Source: Simmondsia chinensis | Lineage: Eukaryota > Streptophyta > Magnoliopsida > Caryophyllales > Simmondsiaceae | Direction: 5' to 3' | Length of the DNA stretch: 64,000 nt | Assembly (NCBI GenBank): GCA_018398585.1 | Contig: JAGTTD010000001.1 | Location: 35,355,938 to 35,419,937 of the forward strand | Part shown: one piece after another, positions 45,327 through 57,700 of the stretch | How the letters are laid out: every line of letters begins with the position of its first letter | Numbering within the stretch: the first letter of the stretch is position 1 | Position numbers and translations under genes: made by a program | Notes under the pieces: generated by a model | Told to the model about the DNA's origin: nothing | The model's input: only the letters and a program-made list of their open reading frames with translations | The model's database searches: none

Positions 45327-45338
45327 GCTCTGATTCCA
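45327..45338 (-). promoter_or_regulatory. Primer binding site of the minus-strand LTR element
   Basis: GCTCTGATTCCA, one base off the reverse complement of the tRNA-iMet site, one base from the LTR start at 45340. Confidence 0.75.
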
Positions 45339-45339
45339 A

Positions 45340-45654
45340 TGTTGCGATCTAAAATCGACCCAGTAGAATAGGACTTGTATTAATCGAAAATAAGAAGATT
45401 TACATAGTAAAAGGTAAGATTTCTATAGTAGTAGGGAAAGTAGGGAGAGATAGACTAGAGATAGAAAGGGGGGAGAGAGATAGAGAGAGAAGGGGGAGAG
45501 AGACTAACATTTCAATTTCATTCAACCTACTCTCCTCTAACTCAAGTCCCTGTATATAGAGTTAGGGGAGGGGTAAAGTTGGAAATAAGGACTTAGCTTA
45601 TTTATTTATATTTAAAGTATCTCTCACTTAACTTTTATATTTTGGATTGTATCA
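45340..45654 (-). repeat. 5' LTR, antisense, ending 30 bp before the TRM7 start codon
   Basis: TGTTGCGATC...TTGGATTGTATCA, 315 bp, with a GA-rich middle (about 45440-45500). Its last 19 bases recur at 42850-42868 beside a polypurine tract. It is transcribed away from TRM7, but its position makes it part of the immediate upstream region of that gene. Confidence 0.72.
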
Positions 45655-45684
45655 TTTTGTAGCACCATCTCCTACCCACCTAAA

Positions 45685-45711
45685 ATGGGAAAAGCCTCAA
45701 GGGACAAGAGG
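45685..45711 (+). CDS. TRM7: TRM7 exon 1 (coding part)
   Basis: ATG at 45685 in the context ACCTAAAATGGG; nine codons MGKASRDKR, then the donor GTAAGT at 45712. MGK at the start is conserved in the family, which fixes the start. Confidence 0.92.
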
Positions 45712-48700
45712 GTAAGTTATTTGATCTTAACTGTTCTATGGAGCTAGATAATACTTCAATAAACTCTTTAAAAATTGACCTACTGATTGATGCGACTGGT
45801 TCAATTTGGAAGGACATCTACTATAGAAAGGCGAAAGAAGAAGGTTGGCGGGCTCGGAGTGCTTTCAAACTCCTTCAAATTGATGAGGAATTCAATATTT
45901 TTGAGGGTACCCTATAGTTTCTTTTGGTTTGTATTTATTTCTGTTTGTTAAAATGGGACTCTAATTAGGTTTCGTAAAATCAATTTGAGAATCATAAGAT
46001 TCTACTAAATGTATTGTGTAACTATTTTTGTTATTAAATTTAGTTACATATTCCACAAAATTATCGTATAAAGATAATAACTTATCATGTAACATGCTCA
46101 AATGATCGTGAAAGCTTTCAAAACGATTTGTTGCTAATCATATTTTATATTAGCTAATTTAGTGTTACAACTTGACTAAACTTAATTTAAGTTCCATGAG
46201 AGTATATAAACGTTGAATTTAACTTTCTTTTACTTCGGGGGGTAAGAAAGTAATTTTGTTTACAATATGCTTGAATTTTTTACACTTTAACCTTTTATTT
46301 ATGCGTTAGTAGGATTGGTAGAATCATAAAATCGTATTATGATCCTATCCGTTAGTTTCGTTTAATATCAATGTATCATAAGATTATATGAAATTAAGAT
46401 TTTACTCGAAATCGCGATCGATTGACAATTGTGGGATCATAAAGTCGTAAGATCCTACGATCCGGACTGAGAGTTTATAACCATGGTGTTTATGCGAGAT
46501 AGTTTACGTATGTGAAGTTTTAGTTGCTAGTTTATGTTTCTATGGAAATTGCAGGGGTAAAAAGAGTAGTGGATCTTTGCGCAGCACCTGGTAGCTGGAG
46601 TCAGGTATAGTTTATCGAGCGTTTTGGTTACATAGATGTTGTAGTTCATGATTTTGGGAACAATTTTTATGCATCAGATTATAACTTGCTTAAAAGGAAA
46701 AAAACTGTTACATGAATTTACGGAATACAGAAATATCATGGGTTCTTTATTGGAGCTTAACTGGAAAGTTGATACTACTCGATTTTGTCATGAATTAGCA
46801 AAATGAACATCTGTGTTTTCTTTTTGGCTATCAGCACTTTACTCTGTTGTGAAGACTCTCATTATTTGGATGCTAAGTGTAGGTTTTGAGCCGCAAATTG
46901 TATCTGCGTGCAAAGCTTGCCCCTGAGTCAAGGTAAGTTTCCATGTTTATGGTTCATGCTTTTGTTATTGTACACTTCGGATCCCTTGTGCTCATGGACC
47001 TGCTTGTTCGTCCTTCTGATGCACATCAGAGAAGTTTGATTGTGATGTCAAAAAGAGACTCATATGTATGTGATTTTCTTCCTTTTGAAAAGAAGATTTT
47101 GCACTTACTTGTAAACCTTCCATGTATATATTTCATACCCTTGCCAGTGAGGTCCTGGTTTATTATTAAAATACCAAGAATGAAGCTCTAGGAAAGATGT
47201 CCTAGGTTACATCCCCTGATAACTGAGCTACCGAAAAAGTATATATATCTCATACTCTGATTATTCATGATTTCATTGATGCCTATAATAGTGGAAATGA
47301 TGATTGAGCGAGTGGTATTGTATTGACTATTGGAAAGAAAAATATGTACCTGTGTACGAGGATTAAACGCTAGAAGGAAATTGGCCAACTATGAGAAAAC
47401 GTAAGTTTGATTGTGCCATAGAAAAGAAGCAAAGTCCAAAAGGGCAATGCAAATAATATAAATATGATTAATGGGATTGAAGATATATTACTGTATTTCC
47501 AGCAGAACTTTATAGAGTGGGGTACATACTATAGCTCTCAGTGGTGCGTCAAAAGCGAGTAAGTTGAGGAAGCAACAAAGGCAATGGGCATGTAGAAGGC
47601 AATTGGACCCGATGGCATACCTATTGAAGATTGGACATGTATTGTAGAGAAGGCATAACTTGGTTGACAATGTTGTTTAATAAACGGTAAACTAGATGAA
47701 GTCGATCTGCAAGAGAAAAAGGACGTATTCCAAATACTATTGACTACAGTGGATCTATAACTTACTAGGCATAACATGAAGCTATAGGAAAGGACACTAA
47801 GGCAATGATAAGATATCTTGAAGAATTGGTTTAGTTTTATGTCCAGTAGATCTTCCGTGGAGAAATCTATTTGTTAAGATGAATTGTTAAGCATTATAGA
47901 GATTATTTGGGCTTGGATCTCATGGCAAGGGCAAGGAGTACTATTGATAATAATGATACAAAATATCATGGGGGACAAACAAGACGATCCTTTTTCATGT
48001 TCATAGTTTTGTAGAGAGCTTGTAATAAGGTCCTCATGATGTCCTGTATAGGATAGGTAAAAAGAAGCAAATTGTTGTTGCCTACATCCAAGTGATTTGA
48101 CATATGTATTGGTGCGTCTCTCATGTCATGGAATCAACATGCAGTTTGTAGTTGCATCATCGACACAGTATCGTAGCGGTGGGTTGTGTTATGATTGTAG
48201 ATATTATTCTCGTAGTATAAGTCTTGAGTATGTCATATAATGAGGGATGTTTAGCTATTAGATGCTATAAGGTGTTGTTAGGATGATGTTAGTAGCTTAG
48301 GTGTTGCTTTAGTCTAGCTTAAGTCAATGTCGTCAAGGAAGTTAGTTAGCTTTAGTCAATTGTGGCGACTGCCATGTGAAGTCGGTTAAGGAGGTTGTCC
48401 AAGTAGTATGCATTGGATTAGTATAAGTAGGATGAATGCTCTTGTATTCGTCATATGTTGAATGAATGAAAGTCTAATCTCTCTCTCTTTGATCTAGATG
48501 CTCTCTAGATATTTATTCTATTTCTCATCTCTTTCACTTCTCTTCTCATCCTAACTCTCTTTTATCCAATCTATTGTCATGATCCTTGACCGTGACCTTG
48601 TCCTAACCAACACATCAAGACGCATATTAATATTTTTATTATATTTTTTTGTCGGAATAGTCTAGAACGCTCTAGAAGCTTCTTGAATAGTCCTTACATA

Positions 48701-51700
48701 TGTGTTAGCTTAAGAGTAGTAGTAATTACTTAAGATATTATCTAGAAGCTTGTAAAGGACAAATCACTGGGGAAGTGCTCATATGCACGGTTGTCAAGGG
48801 GGCGTATCCCTAGGGAAGTAAAAACACGTGCAAATGAATCTAGACAAGCACGATGCCTATGTTCAACCGTGGAACATGAAGGGCACGGTTGGGACTAGGA
48901 AATTCTAGATCCTTCATCCAATGTACGAGTTTATTATAAATAGGAAGCTATGTAACGAGTTGGAAATCAATCAAAAACTATTAATGAAATGAAATACCGT
49001 GTCTTAAGAGTAATTCTCTTAATTCCCTCATCTCCAATTATCTCTAATTCTACTTTCTCATCTGAATTCTAATTCCTTTTCTCATCTAAATTCTAAATCG
49101 TTCTCTTCTCATCTCAAATTCTGAAATTATCTTTCAAATTCCTATCCAAAACCAAGTCATGAATCTTAGGTTTGTGACATCTATCCCTAGCTTATGAACC
49201 TAGATCAATCTAGATTCATAACAATTGGTATCAGAGCCTTGATTTGATCCCAAATCAAGCTCGCAATCAAGAAAATTCAAAATTTGATTGTTGTTGATGC
49301 ACAAGGGACTTTAGATGCTTTTCATTTGATTTAGTTGAATCTATTTCAACTAAATTGACCAAAGAGGGCACCAACACGCTGTCCCCGGATCCCATTAGAA
49401 CTCCGAAGTTAAGCGTGCTTGGGCGAAAGTAGTACTAGGATGGGTGACTTCCTGGGAAGTCCTTACCCTCAGGTTGGGGGCACTGGGAAACAACCTCTCT
49501 TCAAGTTAACACCCTTAAGGGGGAAGGCTGTGTACATCCGCCCCCCAGACCCTGCGTAGGCGGGAGCCCTTGAGGCACTAGGTATGTTCCTTTATTTCAA
49601 CTAAATTGAGTTTGTATTGTGTCAAGCTTTGGTGCTGGCTGCAATTGATCAACAAAAACAAGTTTAGGTGCTGCAGTTGATACAAATTCATCTGATCGAA
49701 GTTCATTTGCTGCTACAGATCAGCCAGATCGATTTCAGCTCAAATTCTTGAAGTTCAGGTACTGTTTTGATTGCCTTACTGCTCAAATTAGCAAGAACCT
49801 GAGGAGATTTTGGCGTTGCTGCATCTTGTGTGGTAGAGTGACTGAAATTGATCAAGAAAATCTAGTTTAGAGTTGTGATTTAGTTGATCTGAAGTTGAAC
49901 CTGTGAGGTGCTTGATTATTTGCTGAGGTTAACTTAGTTTGGAACAATTAAGCTTAGTGATCTGTTGAACTACTCGAGAATAGCTTGCTGATCTAATTGT
50001 GCTGCTCTAATTGCTATCAAGTTACATTAACTCTAGAGTTGTGTAAGTTTGATCATCACAATTCAGATCATAAGGCTGCTGAGCTCCCACATAGAACAGA
50101 ATTCATAAGTGATCAAATGGTTGTGTGGCAGCAGCAAATGCAAAGAGATGTTATTAGCTTTTGAGCAAAGAATTATCATGAGGCAAGAACAATTTGAACA
50201 AAGATCCATCATGAAGCTAGAGCAATTTGCACAAAAAGTTGAGCAAAGATTGAATGGGATGCAAGAACATCTTAATAGGCCTCTAGCTCACATAGCACGT
50301 GGACAATTGGATACAAAAGAAGAGCTGGTCAATGATAAGTCACGACAAAACAGGGAAGCTTCTATTCCAGATTTTTATGACATCAAGGATCCAATATTAC
50401 AGCAGCAAGTGTTTCAAGAATCTGATCAATGTGTTGTTGCTATACATTCCAATATAGCAAGGAGTGTGGAAGCACATCCAAAAGAGCAAGTTTCTGACGT
50501 GTTACAAGCTGCAGCAGAAGAATTGGTAGGACAAAGCTACAAAGGTCTTCAACGTAGTGAGAAATATCAAGATGATCATCTAGTTACAGTTGATAAATTG
50601 AAGATTGCAGCATTTGAAATTGAAGATCATGACATTAAGGTCCCTCACTGCAGTGAACACTATCAGTTAGGGAGTTTAAAGGTTCATGAACAAGGCAAAG
50701 AACTACCAGAAATTGCAGCAGGTATAGACTTCAAAGTGACATTATACAAATAGGAAGGGATATGTAAGTTGTTTTCCGTAGCTGCAACCAAGTTTTCAGA
50801 CCTGCATAGCCACAACCTCACTAGCCATTACATTCCTCAACTTCTTAAATGGGAGGACATATGCAAAATCTGAAGGTTAGTGCTACTGCAGTGCTGAAAA
50901 GTTGAGCTGAACAAGTGTTGTTCTATTGAGGAGTTGCTGTTTTGGAATTGGAATTCGCTGATGAAGTGCAAGAATAATGAGTTGAAGTTGTCATTAGAGT
51001 CAATAAGGTCATAAAGCTATACTTTTCTCTTAGATTCTTAAGGACAAGAATCTTTAAAGGGGGAAGTATTGTTATGATTGTAGATATTATTCTAATAGTA
51101 TAAGTCTTGAGTATGTCATGTAATAAGGGATGTTTAGCTATTAGATGCTATAAGGTGTTGTTAGGATGATGTTAGTAGCTTAGGTGTTGCTTTGGTCTAG
51201 CTTAAGTCAATGTCGTCAAGGAAGTTAGTTAGCTTTAGTCAATTGTGGTGGTTGCCATGTGAAGTCGGTTAAGGAGGTTGTGCAAGTACTATGCATTAGA
51301 TTAGTATGAGTAGGATGGATGCTCTTGTAGTCTTCATATGTTGAATGAATGAAAGTCTAATCTCTCTCTCTTTGATCTAAATGCTCTCTAGATATTTCTT
51401 CTATTTCTCATCTCTTTTACTTCTCTTCTCATCTTAACTCTCTTTTATCCAATCTATCCCTAGCTTATGAACCTAGATCAATCTAGATTCATAACAGGTT
51501 GTCATTGATATTATATAACTAGTTCTGACGATCGTGTTTCATTTTTTAAGAGAACATAAGTTGCTTTTAAGCTTTATTATTGCTTAATTTAAAATAAATG
51601 ATCATACAACCATTCAATTTTATTTCTTTTGATAGTTTTAAACATTTAAATGCAACTATGAATTTGTTTGTTATATATATAATACAAATTTCGTTCATTG

Positions 51701-54700
51701 TGGAGGTCATTACAAAATATTGTTATGTAACGTGTAGCCCAAAATTTGTTATTGTAATAACGTTTTCTTTATTTAGTTTCATGTTAAAGCTTTTGCAAAT
51801 ATAGCTTAAAGACCATATATTCCTTTAAAAAGACCTAGCATGATTTTTGCAGCCTGTTACTTAATGTTCAACGACCATGATGTGACCTTGAATTGCAATT
51901 TGATTTCATGTCCTCGAATGAGTGTGTAGCTCAATTGCATCACTTATTGCTAAAAGATGGTTGATACCACATGTAAGAAGGGATTTAATGATTGCAAAAG
52001 ATATGAAATATTAGTTTTTATTGGAATATTGGAGAGGATATATATATCTTCTTTTAGTTAATAGTATAATGTAGAGTTATTTATGCTAAAGGTCCCTATA
52101 CTTTATAATGTAGGGTTATTTATGCTAAAGGTCCCTATACTTTGTTCATTGTGTTAATTTAGTCATTGTACTTTTAATTGTGTCAATTTAGTCCCTGTAC
52201 AATTCAAAATGTGTCAATTTGGTCCTTAGAGAAAATTTTATGTTAAGTTTTTAATGAAATTTTTAATGGTTCAGTCACGAATTGGGTTAAATGGAGTAAA
52301 CAAATGAATTTGTAATAAGTTGCTTTGCTTCTAACATAATTTTGCCGTTCAAAGTTAGGACATTAACTTAACTTAAAGTTGACCAAAGGACTAAATTGAC
52401 AAATTTTGAATTGTTCAGAGACTAAATTGACACAATTAGAAGTACAAGGACCAAATTGACACAATGGGCAAAGTACAGGGACCTTTGGCGTAAATGACCC
52501 TAGAATATATTTATCTTTATTTCAGGAAAGTGGTTTCCTAATTGATTTAGTATTCATCTCCTTAGTTATTTAATAGGATTATTTTTTTCCTCTATAAAGT
52601 TGATTTTATAATTCGTTACTTTTAGTTTTGAAAGATATTTTGATCTTAGATTTTGGGTAGAATGTTATTCTACATTAATTTGGTGTCAGGACACTAGTTC
52701 TAGATTGCTGTCGTAGAGCCACTATGGCCGCGACATAGTGCTGCAACTTGTACATCGATATTGTTTCCGAGTAGTATCTTGTCCTCACCATTTTCAAGGT
52801 GTAGTGTGCACCTTTATCATGAACTCCTACTAAAGCCCTAGTTGTCACCACCAAAAAGAGGGGAGAGAGGGGGGGGGGGGGGACCACCTCCTTTTAGTTG
52901 ATCCATCAATGTGGCTTTGAGGAAGGGAGAGAGGAAAAGAAAGGAGGAAAAGAAGTAGAGTGAAAGAAGTGGCATATTTTGAAAAAAATGTCATTGTTAT
53001 CCATTTCCGTATGTCTACCTTCTTATATACCATACCAATATCATATTACTTTTAAACCTTAGAGTTGGATTAGCTACATTTAGATAAGCACGGGCCATAT
53101 CTCTAAGATAACTCTTCCTATAATTGTCATCTTCTTGTTTGACATCCAATTTTACGATTCTAGTCTATTGTGATGCAGCTGCCCCAACTTCCCCCATCTA
53201 CCTATTTATGTTTTTCCTCACGATCCATATCCAAAATACTAGCTACCTTGGCAATTACTGAGATCCAAGGATGTTATGGAAAAAACTAATGAAGTTAAGA
53301 AGGAAGACGAAGCACAAGAAGAAGAGGGAGAGGAGGAACTCGAAGTGAAAGAAGAAGAGGAAGAGGAGGATGGCGTGCAATAAGAGGAGCAAGATTGCAT
53401 TACATTCCTATATGTGTTGCCTACGCATGGGGATGGCGGGTATGATAAAGTTAACACGGAGACCCTTCATATTAATCTCATCTTACTTGAAGATTTTGTT
53501 AATCGCCTTTTACAAAGGCAAAAGTTATGTACTACATCTAGAAGGAGCTCTGTGCAGAAACATTTGCTATAGTTTCCTTTTCCTACGCTTGTTCAATACT
53601 TGAGGTTGAGTGTTTTTCGAACAATGGAGGAATTGATGTTGCAAAGAAAGGATTTAATAATTGCACAAATGTTATACTATTCGATTTTGTTAGACTATTT
53701 GATAGGATTAGAATAAAATATATCAATTTTTAGTTAATACGATATTATTATTATCTTTATTTTAGGGAAGTAGTTTTTTCGTTGACTTAGTATTTATCCC
53801 CTTAGTTATTTAATAGGGATGACTAGTCATATGGAAAATAAAGATTATGTAATTATCTTGGCTTTGTTTGTTGGGATAGAAAATTAGATTTTAGGAAGAG
53901 GTTTTCCGCTTTTCCGTTTGTTGCATTGGTTGACGGAAATACTTTCTGAAGGAAAAAGTTTTCCATCCATTGGTTGGAAAATGATTTCCCGTGTAAAATG
54001 GGGAAATCATGATTCCAAGTAGCCAAAAACCTCTGCAGTACTCATCATGCAGATGTGGATCAAATCGAAATGAACCAGATTGGAACATAAACCCTTAACG
54101 TCATAACGTTGGATAAGAATTGAACTAAATAATCAAAAGGATCCAATATATTACTTTGGCATTGTTTCCACAAAGTAATTTTTATCATTTTGAATTTTAT
54201 ATGATATATACACCATAGGCTGGGCCAGATGGGATACCCATTGAGGCATGGAAATGCCTTGGACAGAGGGGTTGCAGCTGGCTAGCAAAACTCTTTAACC
54301 AAATCTTGATGGGGAACAAGATGCCGGAAGAATGGCGGAAGAGTACACTGGTCCCAATCTACAAGAACAAGGGTGATATCCAGAGCTGCGCTAATTACCG
54401 GGGGATCAAATTGATGAGTCACACCCTCAAGTTGTGGGAGAGAGTCATAGAAAAGAGAATACGACAACAGACGGAAGTGACCGAAAACCAATTTGGGTTC
54501 ATACCTGGGAGATCAACAATGGAAGCCATTCATCTTTTACGGCGGACGATAGAGCAATACAGGGAGAGACAAAAGGACCTTCACATGGTCTTCATCGATC
54601 TAGAGAAGGCATACGATAGAGTGCCAAGAGAGGTACTGTGGAGAGTGTTGGGAAGGAGGGGCATCCCGATGCCTTATATTCGGGTCATTAGGGACATGTA

Positions 54701-57700
54701 TGAAGAGGCACATACTAATGTGCGAACAGGGGTAGGGGAGACAGACACTTTCCCTACTACAGTAGGGGTTCACCAGGGCTCTGCCTTGAGTCCCTTCCTG
54801 TTCATTCTAGTGATGGATGAGCTCACTAGACACATCCAAGGGGAGGTACCTTGGTGCATGCTTTTTGCAGATGACATAGTTCTGGTAGGGGAATCCCATG
54901 CGGACATAAACGAGAAGCTAGAACTATGGAGAGGCGCACTAGAACCGAGGGGTTTAAGGATTAGCAGATCTAAGACCGAGTATGTGGAATTCAAATTCGA
55001 CCGTTCCACCACGACCAGCACCGAGGAGGTTAAGATTGGAGCAGAAGACGTATCAAGTAAGGAGAGCTTCAAATATCTGGGATCCATGATACACCAGAAT
55101 GGTGAAGTGGATGAGGATGTCAGCAATAGGATTAAAGTAGGCTGGCAGAAGTGGAGGATGGCATCCGGGGTGCTGTGTGATAGAAAGTTCCCGCTGAAGT
55201 TAAGGGGAAAATACTATAAGACGGTAGTAAGATCGGCTATGCTATATGGGGCAGAGTGTCGACCAATGAAACAAAATCAAACACAGAGGATGAAGGTGGC
55301 AGAGATGAGGATGCTACGATGGATGTGTGGCCACACAAGAAAAGATAGGATTAGGAATGATGTGATACGAGGTAAACTGGGTGTGGCCTCGATCGAGGAT
55401 AAATTGAGGGAGCACCGCCTAAGATGGTTTGGACATGTCAGCAGAAGGCCGACCTCAGCTCCAGTCAGGAGGTGTGAACAGCTCAACACAGCGATAAGCA
55501 GAAGAGGGAGGGACAGACCAAAGAAGAGTTGGCTGGAGACGATTCGTCAAGACCTAACCCACCTAAACCTAAGAGAGGAGATGGCCTCAGATAGGACACG
55601 TTGGAGGGCTAGCATTAGGGTAGCGGAGATGGCAAGAGTAGAGTAGTGCGGGGAGTGGCTGGTTGTCTAAGATTCTTAGGCAAGCATAACTCTAGTGTAG
55701 CACTTTTAGGCTAGCTTAGTCCCTAATCATGCCCATTCTCCTTCTCCTTCTTCTTCTTCCTTTCCTTCTCCTTTTTCTCTCCTCTTCTACTTTTGCCTCT
55801 ATATACATGTTATTGATTGGTGGTTTATCTGCAGGCACTCAGCTACTTCAGGTTGGGGGTCCCCGGAAACAGTCTCCTTTCCTGCCGGAAGGGGTAAAGC
55901 TGCGTACATCCCCCCCCGCTCCGACCCTGCGTTCTGCGGGAGTCGCAAGGCACTGGGACTGTTGTTGTTGTTGTTGTATATGCACCATAGGCTGGGCAAA
56001 CAAAGCAGGAGAAGGCTATGTTCTGGGAGGACCTAGAGTTAACGATGCAAGGCATTCCCCAAAGCGAACATGCGATGATTTCAATGGGCATGTGGGCTCG
56101 GCGACGGACGGCTATGCATCCTACCATGGAGGCTTTGGTTATGGAACCAGGAATGCTAAGGGTAAAGCTTTCCTAGACTTTGCTGTCATAGATGAGTTGA
56201 CAGTTGCCAACACCTTCTTCAGAAAGGGTGATGAGCACATCATAATGTATCAAAGTGGTGGGGCAAGGACTCAGATTGATTACATATTATGAAGGAAGAG
56301 GGCACATAAAGACTGCAGGGACTATAAGGTTATACCCGGGGAAGACCTATCTACTCAACACAGGGTATTGTGTGCCGATGTCAAGGCTAAGAGAAGGGGC
56401 AAGAGAGTTAGGAAACTAGCGCAACTACGCACTTGTTGGAAGGACTTGAAGGGGGACAAGTATCAAATATATAAGTAGAGAGTGGAGGCAGAGCTCGGGT
56501 GGGATTTTGAAGGGAATATGAACCAAATTTGTAACCAATTGGCCCAAAAGATTAGAGGTTTGACATGCGAAGTTCTATGTGTCAAAGGGCGGGGCACCAA
56601 ACAACAGAGAGTCCTGGTGGTGGTGCAGGGAGGTCCAAGAGAAGATTAAGGCCAAACGAGACTGTTTCAACGAGTGGGATTGAGGTGGAGATGTGGACAA
56701 GAAACAACGATATAAGCAGGCCAAGAAAGAAGTAAAGATTGTAGTCAGAGAAGCACAATCTAAAGCGTACGAGTATTTCTACAAAAGGCTGGATATTGAG
56801 GAGGGAGCTAGGGACCTATATAAAATCGCTAAAGTAAAAGAAATGAGGACTAGGGACTTGGATCGAGTAAAGTGCATAAAGGGGAGGATGGCCAGGTGCT
56901 CGTGGATGAGGAACAAATTAAAGCTAGGTGGAAAGCATATTTCCACGATTTGTTCAACGAATAGGGGGATATAGATATAGCCCTAAGAGAACTCTAGGCA
57001 TCTGAGGAGCACCAGAACTATTGTTACTGTAGGTGAATTAGACCTGAGGAATTCAGGAAAGCCCTGAAAAACATGGCCAAGGGTAAAGCAGTGGGCCCAG
57101 ATGGAATACGCATTAAGGCATGGAAATGCATTGGGGAGAAGGGCATCGGTTGGCTGACTAAACTGTTCAACAAAATTTTCAAGGCAAGAAGATGCCTGAC
57201 GAGTGGAGGAAGAGCACATTAATTCCGATCTATAAGAACAAGGGCGACATTCAGAATTGTGCCAACTATAGGGGTATCAAACTAATGAGCCACACTATGA
57301 AGCTATGGGAGCGGGTCATAGAAAGAAGGTTGCGGCAACAAACAGGGGTGTCAGAGAACTAATTTGGATTTTTATGCCTGGTAGGTCAACAATAGAACCA
57401 TCCATTTATTAAGGCGGACGATAGAGCACTACAGAGATAGGCATAAGGATATTCACATGGTTTTCATTGCTTTGGAGAAGGCATATGATAGAGTGCTAAC
57501 TATAGGGGTATCAAACGAATGAGCCACACTATGAAGCTATGGGAGCGGGTCATAGAAAGAAGGTTACGGCAACAAACAGGGGTGTCAGAACCAATTTGGA
57601 TTTTTATGCCTGGTAGGTCAACAATAGAACCATCCATCTATTAAGGCGGACGATAGAGCACTACAAAGATAGGCATATGGATATTCACATGGTTTTTATT

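Larger units (their letters stand above)
42850..45654 (-). mobile_element. Remnants of a minus-strand LTR retrotransposon, broken up by other elements
   Basis: Right part: LTR 45340-45654, primer site 45327-45338 and the start of a gag frame. Left part: a polypurine tract (reverse complement of ATTCCCCTCTTAAAAAC at 42873-42889) next to TATATTTTGGATTGTATCA (42850-42868). Those 19 bases are identical to the right end of the LTR at 45654, so only the first 19 bases of the 3' LTR survive. Between them are a MITE, a TIR element, a SINE and a GC-rich block. Whether all of it is one element or two pieces of one family is open. Confidence 0.6.
48187..51496 (+). mobile_element. Non-autonomous LTR retrotransposon with one orphan ORF, complete
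   Basis: LTRs 48187-49223 (including a nested solo LTR) and 51070-51496, both TGTTATGATTG...GATTCATAACA, flanked by a perfect 5-bp target duplication GGTTG (48182-48186, 51497-51501). The primer site TGGTATCAGAGC is at 49226-49237 and the polypurine tract AAAGGGGGAAG lies just before 51070. The interior of about 1.85 kb contains an inserted SINE and one 214-codon frame; no protease, RT or integrase. Confidence 0.9.
51962..53822 (+). mobile_element. Decayed short LTR element with an interrupted 5' LTR
   Basis: 51962-52674 and 53634-53822 share GGATTTAATGATTGCA / GGATTTAATAATTGCA, TTTTTAGTTAATA, TTATCTTTATTT(C/T)AGG and CCTTAGTTATTTAATAGG. A possible primer site TGGTGTCAGGAC is at 52681. The interior includes an acidic repeat-coding stretch (53270-53370, GAAGA repeats), as in some gag proteins. 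The right LTR is truncated. A MITE interrupts the left LTR. Confidence 0.45.
54220..55976 (+). mobile_element. RTE-type LINE, 5'-truncated, with open RT frame and (TTG)n tail
   Basis: 1757 bp. Begins inside the RT domain ([12 protein letters not shown]). It carries one open frame, a pyrimidine-rich 3' UTR (55735-55800), the tail domain GGGGTAAAGCTGCGTACATC ... GACCCTGCGTTCTGCGGGAG, and ends in GTTGTTGTTGTTGTTG. Target duplication TATATACACCATAGG (54205-54219) / TATATGCACCATAGG (55977-55991), one mismatch, extending to 20 bp by chance or microhomology. The youngest RTE copy in the window. Confidence 0.92.

Noticed and set aside
53239..53457. Serine-rich minus-strand ORF
   Set aside because: Translation of GAAGAG low-complexity DNA on the opposite strand, probably from an acidic gag stretch.
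55729..55830. Leucine-rich 'signal peptide' ORF start ([17 protein letters not shown])
   Set aside because: It is the pyrimidine-rich 3' UTR of the RTE LINE (CTTCTCC repeats), followed by the tail domain and then by a different LINE.
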